From: Cranoglanis bouderius
Taxonomy: Eukaryota; Chordata; Actinopteri; Siluriformes; Cranoglanididae
Reading direction: 5' to 3'
Assembly (NCBI GenBank): GCA_023630585.1
Contig: CM042539.1
Location: 25,127,755-25,191,754 of the forward strand
DNA: 64,000 nucleotides
Shown here: positions 1 to 12,411 of the stretch, one piece after another
Numbering within the stretch: position 1 is the first letter of the stretch
Layout: every line of letters begins with the position of its first letter
Made by a program: the position numbers and the translations under genes
The notes under the pieces: generated by a model
Seen by the model: the letters and a program-made list of their open reading frames with translations, nothing else
Told to the model about the DNA's origin: nothing
Database searches by the model: none

Positions 1-535
1 AAATGCAGAGCTGTGAGTGTGAAGCCAAAAAAAATTTACTCAAAAAAGTGCTGTTTGGTGCTTTTTTAGGTTCAGGACCGCCAACAAGATTAAAGTACTT
101 TACAAGCTGTGTAAGAGCAAGCTCATATATCATTCCACTATTTCTAATTTAAGGACCCACATTCACAGTCTGTTCAACCCAAAGTGAGTTCTCGAGGGCG
201 CAGCTTTAAAACTGCCTCTGTTGGCATCCTCACATCCGGATATAAAACACAGGAATTACTGCAGCAATGTAAGAACAAATCACACACACAAAAAAACAAC
301 ACAGGGGCATATTCAGAGTTGGCAACTTAAAAGACAATTCCAGCCTAAAAAACAGTAAATATGTTTGTAATGTGTGTGATGTGTTTAGCGATGGATTTTT
401 CCTTTAAGGGTCCATTAAAAGTTAAGACAAAGTTCTCTGCTTTCAGACTCGGCTTCAATATTTTTTTTGATTTGCAAATGGCAAATCAAATGTTTTCATG
501 AATTTCTTGTTCCTGTTTTTGCTGTAATTTCTCAC
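1..535. other. usf2 intron, left edge
   Basis: This is intron sequence following the 536-695 exon on the minus strand, with donor GT complementary to 534-535. I see no further usf2 exon and no clear repeat here. Confidence 0.5.
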
Positions 536-3500
536 CTGCTGTGTGAGAGCGTGTAGGTTCGGCCGGATGGGCTGAAACTCCAGCGGTTGTCGCATCACTC
601 ACAGCAGCTGATGGGATGTAGGAGAAGCGTGCCTCGCCTCCGATTGTCTCTGCTGCAGGACTGCCTCCATTACTGAAGGGACTCTGGATGACAGCCTACC
701 GTTCACACACACAGTGCTTTTACTACTAAACCTACTGAGCTGACATGCACAAAGCAGCTGAATTTCACAGAGCTGTTGTTTATTGTAACCACATGCAGTG
801 TAACCAGATCTGCTGAATCAGCAATGTTTCTGTGAGAGATACAGGCATCAGGTCAGTTATAATATATAAAGTCTTTACTCGTTATCCCTGATGAGTCGTT
901 TTTAATATAACTAAGTACTGAGTAATGGCTCTGATTCTGAATTTCTGTTTATCAGAAAGTCGAAGTGAAAAAGGTGTAGACTCTGGATACATCTTTGAAA
1001 AGACGTGGCATGTAGATCTGTCCTTGAAAGAGGCATGACCTCTGGAGCTGTCAGTCCCATTGAAAGAGGCGTGGCCTCTGGATCTGTCAGACCCAGTGAA
1101 AGATCCATGGTCTATGGAACAATCACTGAAAGAGGAATGACATCTGAATCTGTTATTGAAAGAGGGGTGGCCTCTGCATCTGTCAATCCTTGTCAAGATT
1201 GCATGGTCTGTGGATGTCAGTCCTAGTCAAAGAGGTGTGGTCTATGGATGTCAATCCTAGTGAAAGAGGCGTGGCCTATGGATCTATCAGTCCTAGTGAA
1301 AGAGGTGTGGCCTATAGATCTGTCAGTCCGTGTGAAAGAGGTGTGGCCTATAGATCTGTCAGTCCATGTGAAAAAGGTGCGGCCTATGGATCTGTCAGTC
1401 CTAATAAAAGAGGCGTGGCCTGTAAATCTGTCAGTCCCAGTGAAGAGTAAGCCTCTTCACTGGATCTGACGCCTATGCATCTGTCAGTCCAAGTGGAAGA
1501 GGCGTGATTCTGGCTCTGTTAGAACTAGTGAAAGAGGCATTGGTTGATGTCAGTTTATTCTGTACCTGTTGGGCTCCAGTAAATGAAGCAGAAGACACCA
1601 CGCCCACTGCCCCACCCACCAGCGGCTGATTAGTCAACTGAACAACCTGATAGGTTACCTGAGAAAAAGGAAGTAGACATTTATTACCTCACTTATAAAG
1701 ACAAATAACAAACTTTAATATTAGAGACTTAACTGACAAATAACAAACTTTAATGTTAGACGCTTAACTGTCTAAGCAAAAGACCGGATTGTTTATGTAC
1801 TAAGCACTTTAGTAACACTCTTCAGCCTACACTCTGATGCCTAAACTTGAACAATTTCACCCATTTCCACTGCAAACCAACCAGTTCTCAGGGGGAAAAA
1901 AGGGCTTATCTTAACTGGGAGAGTGAGTATGCAATGTAGAATGCAATGAGTATGCAATGGAACCAAGTACAAGTGATGTCATGGGTTTGGATGTGGCCTC
2001 ATCTTGTCACCATGACAAGCTGTTAAAATATGCCTGGAGTAAGCAAAATGGGATTTTTAAGAAAATTACCGTTGATCATGAATCAAGAGTTTAAAACATT
2101 TTATTGGTAAATGTAATGGACATAATCAACATAAACGGTAAATGCTACTTTAAAAAACATATTGACGATGAAGGATTTGACTTAAATTCACATCATGCAT
2201 CAGGAATAATAAAATTGTATATATTGTTTTTTTAAATCTAGGGCCATCTGGAAAAGCAGACAACTTCCTCCTTCCCATGAACAACATATTTAACACATTC
2301 AACAAGAAAGCCAACAATTACCAAAGAAGTTTAACATTAACAAGCCTCTCCTGAGAGCAAAACCATGTGTTTCTCATGCTTTGACTATGCTGATAGTGGT
2401 GTGTGAGTTAATTTAATCTATGGCTCAATAATAGCACTAGTTGTTCACTCTGAAGAATAAGGATTTGTAAGTGTCCTACACGAGCATCCCTCCTTCCCCA
2501 ACCTCCCCCTCTCCGTCCTATCATGTGACTTTCTTACTGACTAACTGACATGTGACCGGGGCTCAGTTCCAGTCGCAGTGAGGAAATACTGTCACATGAC
2601 CGCCTGCAATAACTGCTACAGCGACTGCATCCTTTTCTTCAGCATCTGTTTAGGCTACAGCACTCGTTCTTAACGCATCATATGAGTGGTTTTTTTTTTT
2701 TTTTTTTTTAATAACTAGATATATGAAGTATTTATACAGGGGACAGAGAGAGATTTTGTAGCACGAGGCTGTTTATATAGGCTCATGACATAAATGAGCA
2801 GTAATGTGCATCATAAGCAAAAATCAATCCTCTAAGAAATACTAGTTGTCGAAAAATTACATCAATAATCACAAAATCTTAAATTATAAAGATTATTACT
2901 ATTTTTTAAAATTATAATTTACAAAATTATAAATCTAATTATATTTATAACTAACATAAATACCTGAAACTTCATAGTTTATTAATCAAACTCTAAATGT
3001 ATGAAGTGTATCATTTAAAACAAGTGTCTCGTGATTACTCTGTGCAAGTTGCCTTTCATTTCTTAGCTACGTTATCCTCTAGAGCATTTTAATGCTGGAC
3101 ATGCACCCTGTCTTTGCTGATTGATTGCCTTCGAGGTAATTGGAGACCCAAAGCGCACCTTTAAGGGAAAAAAAAAAAAAAAACCCACCTGCGTGCCACT
3201 GCTGTCGGAGAGAAACTGATACTGGACACTTCGGTCAGTGAAAGCTGAAGTGTGAGGAAATGCAGCTGCTTCACCTCCTCTCAAGGCCTCTGTATCAGAA
3301 GGATATGATAAATAATTTGGGAAAGATTGGAAAAGATTGTGAGTTTAAATACCATGAATGCCAGAGGATAAAGCCTGAGTGGGATTTTTATTTCCTTTTC
3401 CTACTTAAAATGCTATTTTCAAAACACACCTTGCAAAATGCTCTTCTTTTAATAATAAGGAGTAATTATCTAGTACATCTTATGATTTCAGCTTCTTGAT

Positions 3501-5337
3501 TTCTTGAAGTTATTCACTCAGCTTCTAACATTTTTACTATTATTTTTCATCTTATTATTTACAACAGACACATATATCCATATCCAAGATCTTTTCTTAT
3601 ACTTTTTTTTTTTTTTTTAACAATTCACCAACTGAAAATTCAGTGTTCAATCTTCTAGGTTTATATAACAAAAGTCACTAGCCTTAACACAAGTGTTAAT
3701 AAATAATATTAAAAAAAATAAAAAACAATAAAATGCAATTTTAATAAAATGGAAAATAAAACTCTGCATGCATTTTGTACCAGTATCGATTATATTCCTA
3801 GACTATTTGTTCAACCTATTAACTGCATTGAAAGTTAAGCCATTTAGCTTCTGCCTCATCTTTTAAAATCAGCTTGATTTCTTATTACATAAGTTATTTG
3901 TTCTATTTATTTACAATATTTCTTCTTTCCATCCTATATATTACAGATGGTGGTCTTATTTCTAACCACATCCTTGCTACTTGCTTTAAAGCTGATGTAC
4001 ACATTATGCTGCATATACTGTATATTTATCTTAGAATAATCTAACGCATGCATAAAAACAGTAACTGCCATTAAAAAAAAAAATGTCTTGTAGGATTATT
4101 ATCGGAGTTCTCCATACCTTCAGTTATCTGTAATGTGTCCTTTTCTTGTTTCGTTTGCCTGAAAACCATTGAGACAATAAAACTATCATTATAAAATTAA
4201 ATATTATATTGTTAAACAGTAAACATGAATTTTCTACATTAAATATCTTTATAATAGTTTCAGTAGTTTTATCAAATTTATGACAAACACAAAATATAAC
4301 AGGTTAAATGTGTTACATGAATAAATGACACGCATAAACACGTCCATACTCATTTACATACTACTTACAGACACCTTTTTTTTACATTTATGCTGATTTT
4401 TTTAAAATAAATTGTATCTATAAAATGCCCGCTTAAACTGTCATAGTAAAAAAAAGAACTATACTCAACAGTAAAGTTATTATTATCTGAAATTTTAAAG
4501 AAGAAACTTTGATAAAGGCTCCGCCCACTTTATAATCACCTCATGTCATATGTCAGTTAATGTGTCGTCATTATTATATATGCACGTCATTTTTCTTTAT
4601 AAACCTTACAAACCAGACTAAGTAGAGTGGAAACATTTAACAACATTCGTGTCTTTTTAAACTGTTTTACTCAAAAATCTTTTTTTTTTTTTTTGTCCAT
4701 TGTACACCTGCATTCATGAAATGGTAAACATTATTTTTCAGTCTTTGGGAGGAATTTCCCAAAATGTTGGATTTATTTTTACAAATTTATACTGAAAATG
4801 ACAGAAAATGTTTTTTGTTTTATAACAGCGCAATATATTTTCTTGGTTAAACAACAAAGAAATGATTTTCCAACAGTAATTTCTGTAAAAGTCTTTCTCA
4901 TTAAGAGTCTTCAGTGCGAGAGGAAAATTTGAATTCTACATACAACATCAGAAGACTAAATATTGGTTTTATTAAGTATGCAAATGTATGTAGATTTCAT
5001 TAGAGCAAGATGCATTTGCATAAATAATTACTTTTATACTTAGAAACAAAACTTATATTATAAAAAAAAAACAATACTTGTATGAATATCAGACATTAAC
5101 TGGCAAAGACTGATTGTAATTTTTAACAACAACAACAATAACAACAATCATCATATTTTTTAATGACCCTATTCACCTGTAGTGTCTCGCCTATAAACTA
5201 CAAACTCAACATAACATTTCTGCATTAATTATTGTTTAAAAAAAAAAAAAAATACATTTTATAAGAAGCAGGTGCCTCTGTAGTGCACTAATGATTTACC
5301 TCATCGAAGGGTCCAAAGTCTGCTGCAGCACATCCAT
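536..5337 (-). CDS. usf2: Upstream stimulatory factor 2, N-terminal exons (partial)
   Basis: USF2 is a nuclear bHLH-leucine-zipper factor that binds E-boxes. Five coding exons are read on the minus strand: 5300-5337 (start MDVLQQTLDP), 4118-4158, 3189-3244, 1566-1658 and 536-695. All have AG/GT borders and their phases chain without a break (2, 1, 0, 0, 1), giving about 129 residues. Recognition rests on family-specific stretches recalled from mammalian USF2: RSVQYQF in exon 3, VTYQVVQ and VVSSASFTGAQQ in exon 4, and AVIQSPFSNGGSPAAE followed by GEARFSYIPSAAV in exon 5. These belong to the activation region and the USF-specific region. The basic region, HLH and zipper must lie left of position 1. 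Exon 3 has an alternative in-frame acceptor that would extend it to 3274 (10 residues more). The 41-nt exon 2 is the least certain. A further small exon could be missed. Confidence 0.85.
955..1560. repeat. 36-bp minisatellite in usf2 intron
   Basis: Tandem, diverged copies of a 36-bp unit containing GAAAGAGGCGTGGCCTATGG; about 15 units are recognisable and some are shortened to about 30 bp. The unit length is a multiple of three, so stretches stay open on the plus strand and read as a 12-residue repeat (SERGVAYGSISP-like). The array lies inside the intron between usf2 exons 4 and 5, ending a few bases from the donor of exon 4. I take it as non-coding. Confidence 0.85.
1659..3188. other. usf2 intron 3
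   Basis: A mostly AT-rich intron with a poly-T run near 2692-2710. A GC-richer island at about 2490-2660 contains three CATGTG-type E-boxes, listed separately. No other gene is visible. Confidence 0.5.
2521..2600. promoter_or_regulatory. Cluster of three CATGTG/CACATG E-boxes
   Basis: TCATGTGAC (2521-2529), ACATGTGACC (2548-2557) and GTCACATGAC (2591-2600) lie within 80 bp inside a usf2 intron. USF and MiT/TFE factors bind such E-boxes with flanking GTCA. Function is inferred only from the motif cluster. Confidence 0.35.
3245..5299. other. usf2 introns 1 and 2, AT-rich
   Basis: AT-rich sequence on either side of the 41-nt exon at 4118-4158, with several homopolymer A/T runs. No other gene or clear mobile element is seen. 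Confidence 0.45.
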
Positions 5338-5640
5338 CTGCCTCCAACTTCAGAAAGCGTTATTATGGAAATGTTGATCACGGGAACAAACACTCGGGTC
5401 ATGTGAGAGTCCGGAGAAACACACACACTCACACACTCACACACACACACACACATACACAGACAGGAGTTGTGTCTGTGCTCCAATTCGCTTGCTGTTA
5501 CACATTTAGTGCACTATATAGCCCGTAGAAGCCGTTACTTCGACGCCTATGTTTGTGTCCTAATGCAGGAAGTGAAGCGCCGTTTGGATTCAGCCTCCGT
5601 CCTACGTCACGCATGTGTCAAACTGGTGCGCATGCGAAGT
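5338..5640 (-). promoter_or_regulatory. usf2 5' region with CRE-like and NRF1-like sites
   Basis: This is the stretch upstream of the usf2 start. It is richer in CpG than its surroundings and has no obvious TATA box. It holds TACGTCAC (5603-5610), a CRE-like site, and TGCGCATGCGA (5627-5637), which fits the palindromic NRF1 consensus. A (CA)n-rich run at about 5417-5462 falls in the presumed 5' untranslated leader. The transcription start is not known from the sequence. Confidence 0.45.
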
Positions 5641-5907
5641 GTATAACCTATCATTTCATTCCCTTTTCCTAATAATATTAGTTTCTTTTTCTTTTCGAAA
5701 CAACTCGTCTGAATTCGGAATTCATATAAAAGTGCTGAGTGGCTGAGAGTTCCTGTAGACCAGGCAATATTCTTAATAAAATCTTAAATAAAAAGTCTAT
5801 GTAATGCATGTGTTTTATTATTATTTTTTTATTTTGTTACAGCGGTAGAAATAATAACCCACTGTTATCAAATATACTATATTTTTGTAGTTTTGTAGTT
5901 TTTGCAG

Positions 5908-6071
5908 GTTTAGACGTTGGACTACTGATCGGAAGGTTGTGAGGTCAAACCCCAGTACTGCTAAGCTGCCAGTCACTACTGGGCCCTAAACCTCAACTGC
6001 TCAGATGTATAAATGAGATAACTGTAAGTCGTTCTGGATAAGGGCGTCTGCCAAATACTGTTAATGTAAAT
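5908..6071 (+). repeat. tRNA-derived SINE, 5' truncated
   Basis: Shares with the copy at 9322-9513 the segment from GACGTTGG through ACTACTGATCGGA to the conserved tail (GATAAGGGCGTCTGCCAAAT). The tRNA-like A box is missing, so this copy is 5' truncated. Confidence 0.7.
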
Positions 6072-6229
6072 ATGTTCTGTCAGGAATAAGAAGCTTTATG
6101 GTCCTAAAAAAAAATAGCCAAAATATTATTGTACACATTTAAATAATGTTCATGTAAATAAATCTGTTATCAGGGAGTTTATTGAATTTACTATACAGTT
6201 AAAGGGGTACCCAGCTATAAAGCTTTTGT

Positions 6230-7210
6230 GAACCCTTGCCTTAATTTTTTTTTTTTTTTTTGAAATTACTATACTGATACAAACCTGGTTGGTTGTAATA
6301 AGGTTCCTAATACATTTTTATATAACGAAACAGGAAGAGAATGTAGCGTACGAGAATGTTATGTGAACATTACTGGAACCTTTGTTTGTAGTTACAAAAC
6401 AACTACCTATTTGGCGAAGTTCCTCGTATGAGACCATGAAAGAATGTTATGGGAATGTTCCCTGAACATTAGTTTGAAGTTACAAAAAAAGTACCTAAAA
6501 AGAACCTTAGTTGTCAGATAACTATAAAAGAACGTTGTGTTTTATAGCTCCTATAGTGTATTTTCATATATTAACCCAGTATTTAACCAACCATTTTCAT
6601 GTATTAACCAATAAATCAATTTTGATGTAATCAACCACTGGATAAAATCAATCAGGAGATGAAACTTTAGTATAAGGTAAAAAGCAGGCCAGGTTAGTGT
6701 ATGATCTCAGTGTGAAACTCACTATCTGCATAGTTGAAACCAATTAAGGCCTTGAGACGTCTAGCCTTGAAACTTTTTAAAAAATACACTGATGGACCTC
6801 GCGCCACGGTTGTTTATGAGATCCATAGAAAGACACATAATTGTGGCAAGCTGCCAGAGGTGTGATTAAAGAAAAAATGGGGAAACCCCGCCTGAATGAG
6901 GTCATTGCATTAGAAATGTATAAAAACGGATGTATAGACTGTATTTGTCAGGTGGTCTGCAGTCATCTCGACTTTATGGTGTTTCAATAAAGTCTGATTT
7001 TTGACATCTTAAACCCCGGACTCTCGAATACTTTTTTATAGAAAAACCAGGACATTTTCCACAATACTCCCAGAATGTTTTGGGGACCAGCTGACCTTGT
7101 TAACCAAAATACAACGTTCCCAGAACGTTATGAAATGGTTCCCAAAAAATAACTAAAGGGGAACCAAATGCTAACATTAGGGAAACGTTGTGTGTTTGTT
7201 GGGTAGCACT
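6230..7210. repeat. Dispersed repeat rich in AACGTT/GAACGTT motifs
   Basis: Both flanks (about 6300-6545 and 7070-7205) carry related short motifs in inverted sense, such as GAACGTTGTG and CCCAGAACGTT. They look like the ends of a non-autonomous DNA element. The middle is a different sequence that resembles a solo LTR, listed separately. Boundaries are approximate. Confidence 0.45.
6550..7065 (+). mobile_element. Probable solo LTR of an endogenous retroelement
   Basis: This block has promoter-like and polyadenylation signals in LTR order: GTATAAAAACGG near 6918 (TATA-like), then TTCAATAAAGTCTG near 6985, then a short U5-like stretch with ACCCCGGACTCTCG. No gag, pol or env reading frame is attached. 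The TG...CA ends and the target-site duplication were not resolved, so the limits are estimates. It seems to be inserted into the surrounding repeat. Confidence 0.45.
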
Positions 7211-7429
7211 ACATTATAAAAAGTGCGTATACAATAATCACTGCCTGTTCTTTATTTTGTGAACGTTTGTGAATTCATCCCAATTATACAATTAACACCG
7301 TTTCTTTTATTACAGCATAGAAATCCCACAAGTAACCTTTAACCTAGATAGCAGACACGGAACTTGAATTAGATGATGTTTCTGTTAGAACTGTGTAGCC
7401 TGCAACACTCAGTAAACGTTGTTATGTCG

Positions 7430-7588
7430 ACACATTTGATTGGCTCGCTTTCTGTTTTCTGGCATTCAATTGGCTGAACCAGTAGGAGTTTCTTTCATGG
7501 TCCCGCCCCCTACGGTGTCGCACGGATATTCTTCCGACTGCGTCTCCATACCGGTTTGTAATTCCTTAGCTAGCGGAGTGCTGCCACC
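7430..7588 (+). promoter_or_regulatory. etfb TATA-less promoter and 5' UTR
   Basis: Two inverted CCAAT boxes (ATTGG at 7439-7443 and 7469-7473) and a GC box CCCGCCCC (7502-7509) precede the start codon by 80-150 bp. There is no TATA box. This is the usual arrangement for a housekeeping mitochondrial gene. The start lies in a strong Kozak context, gccaccATGa. Confidence 0.55.
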
Positions 7589-10500
7589 ATGACCGCACGG
7601 GTTCTAGTCGGAGTTAAGCGGGTTATTGACTACGCCGTAAAGGTACACGGCTCCTCTTTTTACCATCTGTTTTCTAATTCGGAAGAAAATGCATTCATTT
7701 TAAAATATTTATCTTCCAGACGATTAACTTTAGACCAGCTGTTTGGCAGGTTGTCCGAGTTAAGCCCGGGATGAATTTCAAAAAAGTAACACTGCACTAC
7801 AAAGGTTGCAGACGCCGCTATTTTCTCCCGTGTGTAGTGCACTTCTTTGGCAGATACGGAGTTATTTGGGATTGGGCCTTTGCCTAGTTTTGCTTGCAGG
7901 CAAGACGGTTAAAACCAGGATAAACTTCAAACCAAGGTCAGCGCGGATAGGAACGTTTTTGGGCGGAGAGATAACTAAATTTATCTCAATATTTACTTTT
8001 ATTAACTTGTAGTTTAATACAGAAGGTTTATTTATTTATTTATTTTTTGCTGTCATACTTGACATTTGGCTTGCAAGGGTTTATATCTGACGGGGGTCTT
8101 CAGTAGGGTTGCCAGATTGGCATTAATACCTCCAAATAATTGAGTTTTAAAATTTTTCGAGCTTAAATAAAACTGAGTAAACAAATTTACGTAAAATACA
8201 ATATTATTATTTATAATTAGGCAGTCTATATTTACTCTATTTGTCTAGTGTGATGATATTAAAATTACAGACCATTTTAGTCGTGGATTCTTACCAACCT
8301 GGCAACAACTTCTCTTGTTATATTGAATAGATAAGTTTATCTATTCACTATAGACTGAATAATTCAGTAGATAATTAATAATAGTAATAATAATAATAAT
8401 AATAATTTGTCACATTTATATAGTGCTTTTCTGTTATGTTATGTAAGGAATAAAACAGTTCGGGGTGTGCGGTTATGGGGAAATAATCAATGACACTGCT
8501 TCGACTAATACTACTTCGAAGTTAATTACTTTTCTAGAACAGCACATATCCTGCCACAATTTGCCAACAATTACAAATTTTTATCAGCGTAATAAAGTCC
8601 CTGTGTAATCTGTTACTATAGAAACCGTTACGTTTAGCACGAGCTCGTTGAAATAAACCTGCGATTTGCCTGGAAGCTGCACTGCTGTCCTACCTGCTGT
8701 TGTAGAAAGTTAATCAACACCAATCAGAATGGAGAATTCACCTGCACTGTAGAATGAGAAATTATGAATCAGTATTGTATAAATGGAAAAAAATGTGACT
8801 TTCTTCAAATAATCCTCACTGCAACCCACATTAAAGCTGGAATACAGATTGTGTGTTGGTTACGTGACTCTTCTAGTGGCTCTTGATTTTCTTCCAGACC
8901 ACTGGTAGGTGATTGTTTTTGATCTGTGAATGGAATTTTTTTTCTATCTGCTGCTGACTTCTTGATGACAAGATAGGGACACGATCAAAGTCAGCCTTGA
9001 CAGCGCGTAGACACGTGACAACAATCAATTTTACAATATATTGCAATATACAACACAAATAATGATAATTAAAACATTGCACATTGTTGGGAGGATGCTG
9101 TTTAGGTGGCCTGCAATTTTGGGCAAAATTTGGTGACAGTTTATTGTTTGGATAAAAAGTACGGCATGATGTTTTTAAACATTTATAGTTACATGTGATG
9201 TTTTAGCAGTCATTCCTGTTGCCGGTCCTCGTGAATGAGTCGTTACTAAAGAAACGCTAACATCAGAGCCGTTGTTATAGAAAATGAATCAGCACCTTCT
9301 GAGCAATCGGATTAGCGGATCCGGCAGTGGTAGCTCAGTGGTTAAAACGTTGGGCTACTGATCGGAGTGAGTTCAAATCCCAGCACCGTCAAGCAGCCAG
9401 TGTTGGGCCCTTGAGCAAGGCCCTTAACCCTCAACTGCTCAGATGTATAAATGAAATAAATGTAAGTCGCTCTGGATAAGGGCGTCTGCCAAATGCCATA
9501 AATGTAAATGTAATCCGAACAGCGCTGTGGTTTAAGAAGTTTGTGCTTTTAATTGGGAATCCTCAAGCGAAGGTTCTCCAAAAATCCACAGTAGTTTCGA
9601 AATGGCAGCATCTGAGAATTCGTATACATGATTTTATTGTTTCTCTCTCTCTCTCTCTCTCTCAGATCCGAGTGAAGCCTGACAACACCGGCGTGGTTAC
9701 AGATGGCGTGAAACACTCGATGAACCCTTTCTGTGAGATCGCAATGGAGGAAGCTGTCAGGTTGAAGGAGAAGAAGCTGGTGAAGGAGGTTGTGGCTGTA
9801 AGCTGTGGACCTCAGCAAGTGCAGGTAGCACACATTCGGCATTTCTATCAAATGTTCAATCAAATCTCTGAACCTTTGTATTTATTTGTCCAGGGCTTTA
9901 AATCAGTGCTTTATTAAAGGTGCATGTGTTTGATGACGCCGTTATTATATGACTGTAAATTACTATAAGCCAAGATTTGACTTGCAGTCGATATTAGACG
10001 GTGTTAGTAGTAATAACTGTAACACAAAATATATGCTTTGCTAAATATATTAGTGTGATCCAGACTGGCCTGTTCCCATTATATCTGTCGTTTTCCCCAA
10101 ATTACATTAAAAGTTATAAACATTTTGGTTCACTTGTATCTATTTCTTGTATACTTCTGGAGGATTTAACTTTAACCCATTTTGTGTAATTTCAATAAAG
10201 TGTGTTTGAAAAAGTGTAGGTAGTTTCTAGCTATATTTTTTACTATATTTAATACCACATAGAGCAGGTGATATGGGGGGAAATAGTAAGTTTTATTAAA
10301 AACAAACAAAAAAAAAAGTACTTCAATAACTTATGATAATTTGGTAACAAAAAAAAATCCAGGAGTGTTTAATAATTTTAATAATGTTTAATAATATTTT
10401 TTTATACCTTGAAAATAGGAACATGTAAATGAAACAATTAATTAGTAAATCGAATTTCTAAAAAGAGAGAGAAAAAGAGCTACAGTTAATACACTATCAA

Positions 10501-10756
10501 CAGAAGGAGCCTTAAAAACATCTGAACATTTTGAAACATTTATATCCAGCTATAATATCCCAGACTTATAATAGTCATAAGCAATGTTGGAGTTTGATTT
10601 TATTGGATTTTTTTTTTATTCGGGTTTTGTCAGATTCACCAGTGTGTTTCCTTGTTCCGTGTAATTTACAACATTACTGTGATATTACTGTGAATAAATT
10701 GCTACATGTCTAACACACACAAAATATGTTAACCTTTGAATTACATATACATATAT

Positions 10757-10801
<45 letters not shown>

Positions 10802-12324
10802 CACACAGTATCTCACAAAAGTGAGTACACCCCTCACATTTTTGTAAATATTTTATTATATCTTTTCATGGGACAACACTGACGAAATGACACTTTGCTA
10901 CAATGTAAAGTAGTGAGTGTACAGCTTGTATAACAGTGTAAATTTGCTGTCCCCTCAAAATAACTCAACACACAGCCATTAATGTCTAAACCACTGGCAA
11001 CAAAAGTGAGTATTTATTTATTTAGTAAGTGAAAATGTCCAAATTGGGCCTAAAGTGTCAATATTTTGTGTGGCCACCATTATTTTCCAGCACTGCCTTA
11101 ACCCTGTTGGGCATGGAGTTCACCAGAGCTTCACAGGTTGCCACTGGAATCCTCTTCTACTCCTCTTCCATTCCGCTTCTTTAGCAAGGCAGTGGTCGTC
11201 TTGGAGGTGTGTTTGGGGTCGTTATCATGTTGGAATACTGCCCTGCGGCCCAGTTTCCGAAGGGAGGGGATCATGCTCTACTTCAGTATGTTACAGTACA
11301 TGTTGGCATTCATGGTTCCCTCAATGAGCTGTAGCTCCCCAGTGCCGGAAGCACTCATGCAGCCCCAGACCATGACACTCCCACCACCATGCTTGACTGT
11401 AGGCAAGACACACTTGTCTTTGTACTCCTCACCTGGTTGCCGCCACACACGCTTGACACCATCTGAACCAAATAAGTTTATCTTGGTCTCATCAGACCAC
11501 AGAACATGGTTCCAGTAATCCATGTCCTTAGTCTGCTTGTCTTCAGCAAACTGTTTGCTGGCTTTTTTTGTGCATCATCTTTAGAAGAGGCTTCCTTCTT
11601 GGATGACAGCCATGCAGACCAATTTGATGCAGTGTGCGGCGTATGGTCTGAGCACTGACAGGCTGACCCCCCACCCCTTCAACCTCTGCAGCAATGCTGG
11701 CAGCACTCATACGTCTATTCTGCAAAGCCAACCTCTGGATATGATGCTGAGCACGTGCACTCAACTCCTTTGGTCGACCATGGCGAGGCCTGTTCTGAGT
11801 GGAACCTGTCCTGTTAAACCGCTGTATGGTCTTGGCCACCATGCTGCAGCTCAGTTTCAGGGTGTTGGCAATCTTCTTATAGCCCAGGCTATCTGTATGT
11901 AGAGCAACAATTCTTTTTTTCAGATCCTCAGAGAGTTCTTTGCCATGAGGTGCCATGCTGAACTTCCAGTGACCAGTATGGGAGTGTGTGAGAGCGATAA
12001 CACCAAACTTAACACACCTGCTCCCCATTCACACCTGAGACCTTGTAACACTAACGAGTCACATGACACCAGGGAGGGAAAATGGCTAATTGGGCCCAAA
12101 TTGTACATTTTCACTTAGGGGTGTACTCCCTTTTGTTGCCAGTGGTTTAGACATTAATGGCTGTGTGTTGAGTTATTTTGAGGGGACAGCAAATTTACAC
12201 TGTTATACAAGCTGTACACTCACTACTTTACATTGTAGCAAAGTGTCATTTCTTCAGTGTTGTCCCATGAAAGATATAATAAAATATTTACAAAAATGTG
12301 AGGGGTGTACTCACTTTTGTGAGA

Positions 12325-12411
<87 letters not shown>

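Noticed and set aside
1190..1450. Open frame with 12-residue repeats (SERGVAYGSISP-like)
   Set aside because: It is the 36-bp minisatellite; the unit length divisible by three keeps frames open without selection. It lies within a usf2 intron.
9322..9390. Possible tRNA gene with A and B boxes
   Set aside because: It continues into a SINE body and tail and lacks a closing acceptor stem; it is a tRNA-derived SINE head.
9549..9863. Minus-strand open frame across etfb exon 2
   Set aside because: Antisense shadow of a conserved exon, with no similarity of its own.
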